DNA from: Marinobacter similis
Lineage (GTDB): Bacteria; Pseudomonadota; Gammaproteobacteria; Pseudomonadales; Oleiphilaceae
DNA: 64,000 nt
NCBI RefSeq assembly: GCF_000830985.1
Contig: NZ_CP007151.1
Coordinates: 434,001 to 498,000 of the forward strand
Direction of reading: 5' to 3'
Below, in pieces: positions 23,118 to 31,645 of the stretch. A program made the position numbers and the translations under genes. Within the stretch, counting starts at the first letter, position 1; each line of letters opens with the position of its first letter. The notes beneath the pieces are model-generated. The model saw nothing but the letters and a program-made list of their open reading frames with translations, was not told the origin of the DNA and did not search any database.

Positions 23118-24014
23118 TCAGCTCTGGTACAGGGCGTCCAGGGAGGTTTTTCGATACTCTGATGGCGTCATCTTCTTCACGTCGTAGAAGCGACGGTTGA
23201 AGTTAGCGATGTTGTTGAAGCCCACCAAGAAGCAGATTTCGGTGATGGGTTCATCGCTGTGAGCCAGGTGCTCGCAGGCTTTGTTGATGCGGAGGCTATT
23301 AATGAACTCAATAAACCGATGCCCCGTGGCTTTCTTGAAGAACTTCGAGAAATAGGTGGGGCTGACGTTCACATGGGCGGCTACTTCCTCAAGAGAAATT
23401 CCTGTGTGGTAATGCTCGAAAATAAGATCCAGGGCCTGATTCAGCCGGTTGAGGATCTTTTCATCGGTAATGGGCAGGTAGGTAGAAGAAGACAATACGC
23501 GGTAGTCACTCATAGCCGCCAGGAGTTCAATTAGCGACCAGAAGCGGGTCAAACGTCGGAACCCGGTGGATTCAGCAACTTCTTCAAACAGCGATACAGC
23601 TTTCGGTATCTCAGCGGCGTCCAAAAACTCAATGCCGTAGGCTGCGCGTTCCCAGAATGGTCCCAAAGCACGGGTTTCAGGGAATACCGCATCGCAGGCA
23701 TTAATCAGGTCATGGGAGAAATTGATCACTCGGTCACGCAGTGCCACCCTCTCCCCTTTCTCAATGTGACTGATCCAGTTATGGGGAAGGTTTGGCCCAA
23801 CCAGGATCAGGCTGTTGGGTGAGAAATTGCCAATGTAATCCCCGACAAAGACCTTGCCGGATGTTTCCGTGATCAAGTGGAGTTCGTATTCTTCGTGGTA
23901 GTGCCAACGAACCAACGGGTGCGGGTAGCCATGATCCAGGTAGCGGATCGACTCATCCCCGCGCTGATCAACCCATTCAAATTCGGGTTTGATGCGTTGC
24001 TTCTCCGCGCCCAT
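23118..24014 (-). CDS. mtlR: AraC-family activator of the mannitol operon
   Basis: This is an intact AraC/XylS-family regulator of about 298 residues. A cupin-like sensor domain occupies the first half (HPLVRWHYHEEYELHLITE) and a double helix-turn-helix the C-terminus (ISLEEVAAHVNVSPTYFSKF, then EICFLVGFNNIANFNRRFYD). I chose the ATG at 24014 (MGAEKQRIKPEFEWVDQRGD) because AAGGAAGG precedes it; the longer reading to 24089 has no such site. Length and position match MtlR of Pseudomonas fluorescens, which activates mtlEFGKDYZ in response to mannitol, sorbitol or arabitol. Confidence 0.88.
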   Translation of the reverse strand: MGAEKQRIKPEFEWVDQRGDESIRYLDHGYPHPLVRWHYHEEYELHLITETSGKVFVGDYIGNFSPNSLILVGPNLPHNWISHIEKGERVALRDRVINFSHDLINACDAVFPETRALGPFWERAAYGIEFLDAAEIPKAVSLFEEVAESTGFRRLTRFWSLIELLAAMSDYRVLSSSTYLPITDEKILNRLNQALDLIFEHYHTGISLEEVAAHVNVSPTYFSKFFKKATGHRFIEFINSLRINKACEHLAHSDEPITEICFLVGFNNIANFNRRFYDVKKMTPSEYRKTSLDALYQS

Positions 24015-24210
24015 TAAGCCTTCCTTCCGATATGTCCACTTTATGCAGTGTACCGCATTCGCCCGAGTTATAAATCTGGAGTTCATCACTCAGGCTGATG
24101 TCAGCCATACCACCTCATTATTATTCCCGCACGAACAAACCGGAGAGAATACTTGCAAGCCAATAAGGCGTTGTATCCAACACATTCCATTTAAACAGGT
24201 GGTATTAAAC

Positions 24211-24354
24211 ATGAAAGCACTTAACAAATTCTTCTTCGTTGTAACCGTCTTATCTTTCTCTGCTCTGGCACAGGCCGAGGGCGTAAGCCAAGACGATATC
24301 GAGCGCGGCAATAACCCGCACTCCGAGACAGTTGAGATCAAAAGCGAAGTCTGA
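24211..24354 (+). CDS. Small secreted peptide, unknown function
   Basis: This 47-residue peptide has a strong signal sequence (MKALNKFFFVVTVLSFSALA, cleavage probably after AQA) and leaves a mature acidic tail of roughly 25 residues ending VEIKSEV. AGGTGG sits about 10 bases before the ATG, and a strong terminator follows 10 bases after the stop, so this is a complete monocistronic unit rather than a chance ORF. I do not recognise a family. A longer reading of the same frame exists to 23989 but has no ribosome site. Confidence 0.7.
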   Translation: MKALNKFFFVVTVLSFSALAQAEGVSQDDIERGNNPHSETVEIKSEV

Positions 24355-24364
24355 ACTATCGCTT

Positions 24365-24398
24365 AAAAAAAAGGCGGTCCTTGTGACCGCCTTTTTTT
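24365..24398. terminator. Bidirectional rho-independent terminator
   Basis: AGGCGGTC (24372-24379) pairs perfectly with GACCGCCT (24385-24392) around a 5-nt loop, with a run of A before and seven T after. It ends the small secreted peptide gene on the plus strand and the efflux operon on the minus strand. Confidence 0.92.
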
Positions 24399-24449
24399 GT
24401 GCCTGTAGAAAACACCGCGTATACGGCTCTCCGATACTGAAACAGGGCT

Positions 24450-25850
24450 CTATAAGCCCTGTCTTTTCTCGATCAGTTTACGATGTGCCGCAGAAGACCA
24501 TACCCCGCTAAACTCCTCAACGACTCCCAGCTGTGCCGTGGCAAATGCCAGCTTGGCTGCCAAGCGATCCTGTTGGGCGGAAATAAACGTACGGTTGGCG
24601 TCCAGCAGGTCAAGATAGCCGATGGCGCCCTCGCGGTGCATTGTCAACGCGATGCTGAAGGATTCATTAGCGGCCTGGAACGCCCTACCCGTTGCGCGGT
24701 CCGCCTCCAGCGCTTGTCCGTAGGCAAACACCGCCACCCGTGCATTCGCCACCGCATCTATGATGGTCTGCCTATAACGAATGTAGCTGTTTTCTGACAC
24801 CGCGTCTTGGCCCTCTACGCGCTGGAGGAGCAGCGGATAACTGAGCAAGGACCAGGAGATCCTGGGCGAAATGCTCGCGGTGCTCTCGAACCCGTCGGAT
24901 ACTTCCGCCAGATTGGTTAAACCCAGGAAGCCTTCCACCGAAAACTGCGGGTAGAGCTCAGCCCTCAATGCGTTGCCCAGAGCCACTTCCCTCGCCAGCG
25001 AAGCCAGTGCAGCGCCAATGTCGGCACGCAGTCGCATGGCTTCGTTCGCTCGATCAGCTTCCGGAACACCAACCGACGCTGCCAGTACACTTGAGGCGGG
25101 TTTCAAGCGCAATGACTCGGGATCTTCATTAACCAGAACCGAAAGCACCGCTTTCGCTCGGTACAACTGAGCCCTGGCATCAGGCAATTTCGCCCGTTGC
25201 TGTTCCAGCAAGGTGTCCGCCCTTGCAAGGTCCAACTTGGGGGAAATGCCTTCTGTCACCCTCATCGCCATAACCTCCCGAGTGTCTCCTAGCGCCCGGA
25301 TATCGGCGCGGATCAACTCAACCCGCTGTCGAGAGGCTTCCCACTCCAGGTAGGCACGTACAACGCCCACGGTCACTTCTTTCAGCATCGCGCGTTGATT
25401 ATTGAGTGCGACTTCCAGATTGGCTTCGCCAGCATCAACCAGGGCATTAAGGCGCCCGAACAAGTCCAATTCCCAGGACGCCGCAAGCCCGACCGAGGAC
25501 GATTCCTGAACACCGTTGCGGTCGATAACCTCGTAGTCACCGGCTGCCTCCCCTTGCGGCAGCAGCCGGTTCTCATCGGCACCAAGATCCGCCAGAGCCT
25601 GACGGACTCGCTGCCCGGTGGACAGCAGGTCCAGATTGGCTGCCTGTGCGACTTCAACCAGTTGGTTGAGCTGTTCATCCTGATAGTCTTCCCACCAGTT
25701 GACGGTGGTGAAAGCATCAGGCTGGACGCCGAATTCCAGGCTATCGAGGTAACGCTCGTTAGCATCCCTTCGTTGCTCGTAATCAGGCGTCGCAGCACAA
25801 CCGACGAGCAATAATGAACCCAGCACTATGCTGACAACGTTCTTAGGCAT
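24450..25850 (-). CDS. RND efflux outer-membrane lipoprotein, OprN/OprM (NodT) family
   Basis: This intact 466-residue outer-membrane factor provides the exit duct of the tripartite efflux pump. Its signal peptide carries a lipobox (LLLVGCA, Cys at about residue 18). Two outer-membrane-efflux repeats follow; ASWELDLFGRLNALVDAGEA is the family hallmark of the first. Its start overlaps the end of the RND gene by 8 bp, so it is the last gene of the mfp-RND-OMF operon. Confidence 0.92.
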   Translation of the reverse strand: MPKNVVSIVLGSLLLVGCAATPDYEQRRDANERYLDSLEFGVQPDAFTTVNWWEDYQDEQLNQLVEVAQAANLDLLSTGQRVRQALADLGADENRLLPQGEAAGDYEVIDRNGVQESSSVGLAASWELDLFGRLNALVDAGEANLEVALNNQRAMLKEVTVGVVRAYLEWEASRQRVELIRADIRALGDTREVMAMRVTEGISPKLDLARADTLLEQQRAKLPDARAQLYRAKAVLSVLVNEDPESLRLKPASSVLAASVGVPEADRANEAMRLRADIGAALASLAREVALGNALRAELYPQFSVEGFLGLTNLAEVSDGFESTASISPRISWSLLSYPLLLQRVEGQDAVSENSYIRYRQTIIDAVANARVAVFAYGQALEADRATGRAFQAANESFSIALTMHREGAIGYLDLLDANRTFISAQQDRLAAKLAFATAQLGVVEEFSGVWSSAAHRKLIEKRQGL

Positions 25851-28800
25851 GGTCGGTCTCCGTGATCTGTTCGAGTGTTGCCAGGGTTTTCTCCTCGTTC
25901 TTTGCCTCGGTTTTCGTCCGCTGAATCACGGCGTAGAACACGGGAGTGAACAGCAGGCCAAACACCGTTACGCCGATCATTCCGGAGAACACTGCAATGC
26001 CCATGGCCTCGCGCATTTCAGAGCCAGCACCACTGGCCAAGACCAGGGGAACCACGCCGGCGGTAAATGCGATGGAGGTCATTAAAATCGGTCGCAACCG
26101 AAGGCGACAGGCTTCCACGATCGCTTGATAGTGGCTATAACCTCTCAGGTTCAAATCCCGGGCAAATTCCACCATCAGAATGGCGTTCTTGCTCGCGAGG
26201 GCTACCAGAACGATCAGCCCGATCTGGGTGAAGATGTTATTGTCCCCCGAGGTTAGCCACACTCCGGCCAGCGCTGACAAAAGAGTCATCGGCACAATCA
26301 GAATGATGGCAAACGGGAGCCGAAGACTCTCGTACTGAGCGGCAAGAACGATAAACACCAGCAGGATCACCAACGGGAATACGTACATCATGGTGTTGCC
26401 GGCCAATTCTTGCTGGTAGGTCACTTCCGTCCATTCGTAGGCCATACCGTCAGGCAGTGTTTCAGCCAGTACTCCCTCAATCGCAGCCTGAGCCTGGTCG
26501 GAGCTGAAGTTTGGTGCCGGTGAGCCGTTCAGTTCAGCTGTGGGGTAGCCGTTGTAACGCATAACCCGGTCCGGGCCGGTAGTGGCCTCGACATTCATAA
26601 TCGCTGAGAGCGGAACCATCTGGCCCTGCCGATTGCGAACCTTCAGGTTCAGTATGTGCTCCGGATCAAGCCGCTTTTCAGCCTCCGCCTGGGCAATCAC
26701 CTGATAGGTACTGCCAAACAGGTTTACGTCATTGACGTAGCGTGACCCAAGGTAAACCTGCAATGTGTCGAAGACCGACTCCAGGGGAATCCCCAGGAGC
26801 ATCGCCTGCTCACGGTCTATGTCCAGGTCAAACTGGGGCACCTGAACCCGGAAGCTGGAATAAAGCCCGGTCAGCGCGGGGTGTTTGCGCGCCTCATTCA
26901 GAGTGGTCTGCAAACTAGCGAACAGTGCTTCGAACCCCTTGTTCCCGCGGTCCTCTATCTGCAGCTTAAAGCCGCCGGTGGTACCCAGGCCCAGAATTGG
27001 GGGCGGTGGAAACACCGCAACGAAGCCTTCGTCGATGCTGGCAAACGCTGCATTCAGCTTGCCTGCAATGGCGCCGGCGCTCAGTTCCGCACTCTTTCGA
27101 TCACCAAAATCATCCAATGGCAGGAAAACTATGCCGCTGTTTGGGCTGTTGGTGAAACCATTGATCGAGAGGCCCGGGAAGGCAACCGTGTTGGCTACGC
27201 CCTCTGTTTTCAGAGCAATCTGTTCCATTTTGCTAACCACGGCCGTGGTTCGGTCCAGACTCGAGGCGTCAGGCAGCTGCGCAACAGCAACCAGGTACTG
27301 CTTATCCTGCTGGGGAATGAAGCCTCCAGGAACACTGTTGAACAAGTGGCCCGAGAAAGCGGTGAGGCCAATGTAAGCCACCCCGACAATAGCGCCGTAG
27401 CGAATGAGTTTCTTGACCAGCACTTCATAGGCTTCACCGGTCCGGTCGAAGAAACGGTTGAAAGGCTGGAACACGAAACGGCCGAATACCTTGTCCAGCG
27501 CGCGGGACAACCGATCCGGTTTTTCATCATGGCCCTTCAGGAGTAGCGCCGACAACGCCGGTGACAGCGTGAGCGAATTGATGGCCGAGATCACCGTCGA
27601 AATCGTGATGGTCAGTGCGAACTGCTTATAGAACTGGCCGGACAAGCCGGTGATAAATGCTGTCGGAATGAAAACCGCACACAGCACCAGCGCAATAGCA
27701 ATAATGGGTCCGGTCACCTCATTCATGGCAACCCTGGTGGCCTCACGGGGCGACAGGCCGCGTTGAATGTTCCGTTCCACGTTTTCGACCACCACGATGG
27801 CGTCGTCGACTACGATGCCAATAGCCAATACCAGGCCGAACAGCGAGAGCGTGTTGATCGACACCCCAAGCCACTGCATCACCGCAAAGGTGCCTACCAG
27901 AGAGACGGGAACCGCCACCAATGGAATGATGGATGCGCGCCAGGTCTGCAGGAACAAAACCACAACCACAACCACCAGCAGGATTGCCTCGAGCAATGTG
28001 GTAATCACCGCGTCGATTGAGCCGCGAACAAATACCGTTGGGTCATACACGATGTCGTAGGTTACGCCCTGGGGAAATGATTCAGACAGCCGATCCATGG
28101 TCCCACGAACGCTGTCGGAGAGCTCGATGGCATTGGAACCCGGGCGCTGGAAAACCGGCATGGCAACAGCGGGATTGCCGTTTAACATGGCCCGTAGCGC
28201 GTAAGTGTTCTGACCCAGCTCAACACGGGCCACGTCCGATAACCGGGTAATCGCCCCACTCTCGCCAACCTTGAGCACGATATCCCGGAACTCTTCCAAC
28301 GAGGTCAGGCGACCGCGCACATTCAGCAGAAGTTGGAACTGGCTATCAGTGGGCGCAGGCTGCGCGCCCAAGGTACCGGCCGCAACCTGACGGTTCTGTG
28401 CGCGTACAGCGTTAACAACATCCGATGCGTTCAGGTTGCGGGCAGCGAGTTCATCCGGCTGAAGCCAGAGACGCACCGCATACTCACCACCACCGAACAG
28501 CTGCACATCACCTACACCACCCAGGCGAGCTATTTCGTCTTTAACATTGAGCTCAGCATAATTGGACAGATAGGTGATATCGCGGCTGTCATCCGGCGAG
28601 TGCAGATGCACGACCATGGTCAGATTCGGTGATGATTTCTCGGTCACCACACCCAGGCGTTGTACTTCCTCTGGCAGACGTGGCAAGGCACTGTTGACGC
28701 GGTTTTGTACCTGGACCTGGGCTTTGTCCAGGTCGGTACCCAGCGCGAAGGTCACCGTTAGCGTCATGCGTCCGTCGGCGGTTGCCTGGGAGGACATGTA

Positions 28801-29034
28801 CAGCATGTTTTCGACGCCATTGATTTCGTCCTCAAGGGGCGAAGCCACGGTTTCAGCGATAACTTTCGGGTTTGCTCCCGGGTAATTAGCGGTGACAACA
28901 ACCGTTGGCGGAACCACTTCGGGATATTCACTGATTGGAAGCTGGAACAGTGAGATGCCGCCCCCGATCAGGATGACCAGAGACAGCATGGCGGCGAATA
29001 TAGGCCGATCGATAAAAAAGTGGGGAAATTTCAT
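25843..29034 (-). CDS. mexF: RND multidrug efflux permease, MexF type
   Basis: This intact 1063-residue inner-membrane proton/drug antiporter of the HAE-1 family is the pump of the system. It shows the duplicated 6-helix layout with two large periplasmic loops. FPHFFIDRPIFAAMLSLVIL opens helix 1 and VLAIGIVVDDAIVVVENVER marks helix 4 with the proton-relay aspartates. The sequence is close to MexF of Pseudomonas in its N-terminal third. It lies 10 bp after the membrane fusion protein and overlaps the outer-membrane factor. It is the longest unbroken frame in the window. Confidence 0.95.
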   Translation of the reverse strand: MKFPHFFIDRPIFAAMLSLVILIGGGISLFQLPISEYPEVVPPTVVVTANYPGANPKVIAETVASPLEDEINGVENMLYMSSQATADGRMTLTVTFALGTDLDKAQVQVQNRVNSALPRLPEEVQRLGVVTEKSSPNLTMVVHLHSPDDSRDITYLSNYAELNVKDEIARLGGVGDVQLFGGGEYAVRLWLQPDELAARNLNASDVVNAVRAQNRQVAAGTLGAQPAPTDSQFQLLLNVRGRLTSLEEFRDIVLKVGESGAITRLSDVARVELGQNTYALRAMLNGNPAVAMPVFQRPGSNAIELSDSVRGTMDRLSESFPQGVTYDIVYDPTVFVRGSIDAVITTLLEAILLVVVVVVLFLQTWRASIIPLVAVPVSLVGTFAVMQWLGVSINTLSLFGLVLAIGIVVDDAIVVVENVERNIQRGLSPREATRVAMNEVTGPIIAIALVLCAVFIPTAFITGLSGQFYKQFALTITISTVISAINSLTLSPALSALLLKGHDEKPDRLSRALDKVFGRFVFQPFNRFFDRTGEAYEVLVKKLIRYGAIVGVAYIGLTAFSGHLFNSVPGGFIPQQDKQYLVAVAQLPDASSLDRTTAVVSKMEQIALKTEGVANTVAFPGLSINGFTNSPNSGIVFLPLDDFGDRKSAELSAGAIAGKLNAAFASIDEGFVAVFPPPPILGLGTTGGFKLQIEDRGNKGFEALFASLQTTLNEARKHPALTGLYSSFRVQVPQFDLDIDREQAMLLGIPLESVFDTLQVYLGSRYVNDVNLFGSTYQVIAQAEAEKRLDPEHILNLKVRNRQGQMVPLSAIMNVEATTGPDRVMRYNGYPTAELNGSPAPNFSSDQAQAAIEGVLAETLPDGMAYEWTEVTYQQELAGNTMMYVFPLVILLVFIVLAAQYESLRLPFAIILIVPMTLLSALAGVWLTSGDNNIFTQIGLIVLVALASKNAILMVEFARDLNLRGYSHYQAIVEACRLRLRPILMTSIAFTAGVVPLVLASGAGSEMREAMGIAVFSGMIGVTVFGLLFTPVFYAVIQRTKTEAKNEEKTLATLEQITETDHA

Positions 29035-29044
29035 GGTATCAGCC

Positions 29045-30220
29045 TCAGAACTCTAAGCCGGCAGTCTGCTGGACTTCCGGTGCGTGCTCTTCAAGTGTGA
29101 ACGCAACGCCTGATGGCGATTCAGACAGCATGACCGGATCAATCGTCATACCAGGCCCTACCTTGGCCGTGCCATTGGCCACCAGTACATCGCCCTCAAC
29201 CAGACCCTGCTCGACAACCCGGAAACTGCCGAATCGATCGCCAATTTTCACGGCGGTGTAGTTGGTTTCACCCTGCTCGTTCACGGTCAATACAAATCGG
29301 CTGTCCAGATCGGTGGCAATGGCACGTTCTGGAACCATGATCTTGTTTTCAGTTTCTGCTACGGCAATTTTCACCCTGGCGAACGCGCCCGGCACCAAGA
29401 CGTCACCGGAATTGCCCAATACCGCCCTCAGCCGCAGAGTACCCGTGTTGCTATCAATGGTGTTGTCAACGAAATCAATCTGGCCGACGTGAGGGAAATC
29501 CTGTTCGCCGGTTAGTTGAATGCGAACCCGAGAGCCCAACGCTTTGTCTCGAGCAGTGAAGAACCGATACCAGGTGCCTTCGTCCATGTCGAAATAGGCG
29601 TAACGGTCTTGATCAGAGACAATGGTCGTCAGATGGCTCTGATTGGCAATTACAGTATTCCCAGCGGTAATGTTTGCCCGGGAGATCACTCCATCAATCG
29701 GTGAGCGGATGGTCGCGTAGCTCAACTGCAGCTGTGCTTCCCTAAGCTGGGCGTTCAAGGACGAAACCTCGGCTTCCGCCTGCTGCTGGACGGAGCCACG
29801 CAGTTCCGCCTGCTCTTCAGAAATGGCGTTGCTGAGCAACAGTCGGCCTGCACGCTCGGCTTCCGCTTTTGCCTGGTCAAGCGCGGCGCGCGAACGAGCC
29901 AATTCAGCGTTCAGTTGTTCAATGCGAGCTTTGAGATGGCGATCATCCAATTGGAGCAAGATGTTGCCCTTCTCGACCTTCTGGCCCTCGACGAAATGGA
30001 CCTTGTCGATCACGCCCGACAGTCGAGGCCTGAGCTCAACACTTTCGGGTGCTTCAATGCGGGTTGTGTACGTTTTCTGGGGCTGAACCCGGGCACTGGC
30101 GGCGGCGATCACCTCAACCGACGGAGCCCTCGCTTCGCTCACAGTGTCCTGCGCTGCACTCTCGCAACCAGCTAGAACAAAAACTGCCGCACTCAGTACG
30201 GCGAGAATTCGATAATTCAT
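29045..30220 (-). CDS. mexE: RND efflux membrane fusion protein, MexE type
   Basis: This intact 391-residue periplasmic adaptor links the MexF-type pump to the outer-membrane duct. It carries a lipoprotein signal (VFVLAGCESAA), a barrel-sandwich/lipoyl half motif (PRLSGVIDKVHFVEGQKVEK), a coiled-coil hairpin rich in Ala, Glu and Gln (residues about 100-165) and the second half motif (IRSPIDGVISRANITAG). First gene of the efflux operon; a TATCAC/GTGATA palindrome lies 155 bp upstream. Confidence 0.93.
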   Translation of the reverse strand: MNYRILAVLSAAVFVLAGCESAAQDTVSEARAPSVEVIAAASARVQPQKTYTTRIEAPESVELRPRLSGVIDKVHFVEGQKVEKGNILLQLDDRHLKARIEQLNAELARSRAALDQAKAEAERAGRLLLSNAISEEQAELRGSVQQQAEAEVSSLNAQLREAQLQLSYATIRSPIDGVISRANITAGNTVIANQSHLTTIVSDQDRYAYFDMDEGTWYRFFTARDKALGSRVRIQLTGEQDFPHVGQIDFVDNTIDSNTGTLRLRAVLGNSGDVLVPGAFARVKIAVAETENKIMVPERAIATDLDSRFVLTVNEQGETNYTAVKIGDRFGSFRVVEQGLVEGDVLVANGTAKVGPGMTIDPVMLSESPSGVAFTLEEHAPEVQQTAGLEF

Positions 30221-30374
30221 CGGCTAGACCCTTTTTCTTTCATGATGGGGACTTCGGCGGGGACCTGAGAGAGGACACAGATCAGTGACTGCGAAAGCCC
30301 AAACCGGAGTTGTTCTTGCCGAGAATTATCTTTGCTTGGTGGATGTAGGAATAATCATCATGCCGTATTGGTTT

Positions 30375-30391
30375 TATCACTGGGCGTGATA
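30375..30391. promoter_or_regulatory. Palindromic operator upstream of the efflux operon
   Basis: TATCAC-TGGGC-GTGATA is a perfect 6-bp inverted repeat with a 5-bp spacer, containing the T-N11-A pattern of LysR-type sites. It sits in the 254-bp gap upstream of mexE, where the only start served is the efflux operon. The nearby LysR at 31646 is a candidate binder. Confidence 0.55.
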
Positions 30392-30474
30392 TTGCTCTAG
30401 CCCTGCCCACGACCGAAATCACCCATGCGCTTTAGGCCACAGTACCGAGCAGCTGGATCAAGCCAGAATTTCGG

Positions 30475-31515
30475 TTACTCGAACCCTTCCAGGACTATCT
30501 TGCCCACGGCCGTTCCGGCTTCCAGTTCAGTATGCGCCGAACGCAGATTGTGAGCATTGATTACACCAAGGTTCTTGCCAGCGGTGGTTCGAATATGGCC
30601 TTGGTCCACCAGACTGGCGACCTTTTCCAGCAGGTCGTGCTGAACCTTCATGTCATCGGCGTTATGCATGGAACGGGCGAACATGAACTCAATATGCAGC
30701 GACAGGCTTTTTGGTTTTATTTTCATTACATCCAGAGAGTCTGGATCGTCAATCATGGCGATCCTGCCGAATGGCTTAAGCACCGCCACATAGTCATCGA
30801 AGTATTGATCGGTCGCATTCAGGCTGGCCACGTGAGTGATCGAGGCAATTTTGCCCTCAGAAACCAGTTGTTGAATCTGCGCCTGCAGTGGCTCTCGGTG
30901 ATTCACAACAAAATCTGCACCCAATGCTTCGACCCATTGCCGGGACTCAGGGCGAGAAGCGGTGGCCACCACCGTGGCACCCGTCAGGTTTTTGGCCAAC
31001 TGAATCAGGATAGAGCCCACACCGCCGGCTGCTCCAACCACAAGGATCACATCGTTGGTCGGCGTTATTTCCCCTGCGGTCTGCTGCTCAAGGCCAAGAT
31101 GATCAAAGAGCATTTCCCAGGCGGTGATGGTGGTCAGAGGAAGTGCTGCGGCCTCTGCATCGTTGAGGCTCGCAGGCTTGCGGCCGACAATGCGCTCGTC
31201 CACGGTCTGGTACTCTGCATTGCTACCTTGCCGGGTAACGTCACCGGCGTAGTACACTTGATCGCCCGGCTTGAACAGTGACACGCCCTCGCCTGTTGCC
31301 ACTACTTCTCCAACGGCATCCCATCCCAATACCTTGACCTCACCAGGCTCCGGCGCAGCACGTTGACGTACTTTGAAATCAACGGGATTAACGCCGATAG
31401 CCCGGACTCGGACTAAAAGATCCCGTCCTTCAGCAACTGGCTGAGGCAGCTCAACGTCCTGCAAGGCGTTCGGATCATTGATGGGTAAAGATTCGGTATA
31501 TCCAACAGCTTTCAT
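30475..31515 (-). CDS. Zinc-type alcohol dehydrogenase-like quinone oxidoreductase (MDR family)
   Basis: This intact protein of about 346 residues is a medium-chain NADPH-dependent oxidoreductase. The Rossmann motif is VVGAAGGVGSILIQLAKNL near residue 160, and the N-terminal GroES-like domain has VRVRAIGVNPVDFKVR. Zinc ligands are not evident, as in quinone oxidoreductases. I use ATG 31515 (MKAVGYTESLPIND), which has a GGAG site. It is divergent from the LysR gene at 31646 and precedes the MexEF-like operon on the same strand. That recalls mexS, the oxidoreductase beside mexT and mexEF-oprN, but equivalence is not shown. Confidence 0.85.
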   Translation of the reverse strand: MKAVGYTESLPINDPNALQDVELPQPVAEGRDLLVRVRAIGVNPVDFKVRQRAAPEPGEVKVLGWDAVGEVVATGEGVSLFKPGDQVYYAGDVTRQGSNAEYQTVDERIVGRKPASLNDAEAAALPLTTITAWEMLFDHLGLEQQTAGEITPTNDVILVVGAAGGVGSILIQLAKNLTGATVVATASRPESRQWVEALGADFVVNHREPLQAQIQQLVSEGKIASITHVASLNATDQYFDDYVAVLKPFGRIAMIDDPDSLDVMKIKPKSLSLHIEFMFARSMHNADDMKVQHDLLEKVASLVDQGHIRTTAGKNLGVINAHNLRSAHTELEAGTAVGKIVLEGFE

Positions 31516-31543
31516 GCTTGTCTCCACGGTGGTTGCTGGCAAT

Positions 31544-31578
31544 TGGTCGCAATTACCAGTAGTTGAAAGTGGCGACCA
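31544..31578. promoter_or_regulatory. Inverted repeat in divergent MDR/LysR promoter
   Basis: TGGTCGC (31544-31550) and GCGACCA (31572-31578) are perfect 7-bp inverted copies 21 bp apart, in the 130 bp between the divergent oxidoreductase (start 31515) and LysR (start 31646) genes. Probable regulator site by position. Confidence 0.45.
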
Positions 31579-31645
31579 GTGTGATCCCTCTTTACACTAT
31601 GAAAAACAGCCTAATCCCATAAACATATTCAAAGATTTTTTGAAA

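Noticed and set aside
26881..27546. Plus-strand open frame of 221 codons inside the RND gene
   Set aside because: Shadow of the intact 1063-residue pump gene.
30532..31281. Plus-strand open frame of 249 codons opposite the MDR oxidoreductase
   Set aside because: The minus strand holds a complete Rossmann-fold enzyme; no feature supports the reverse frame.
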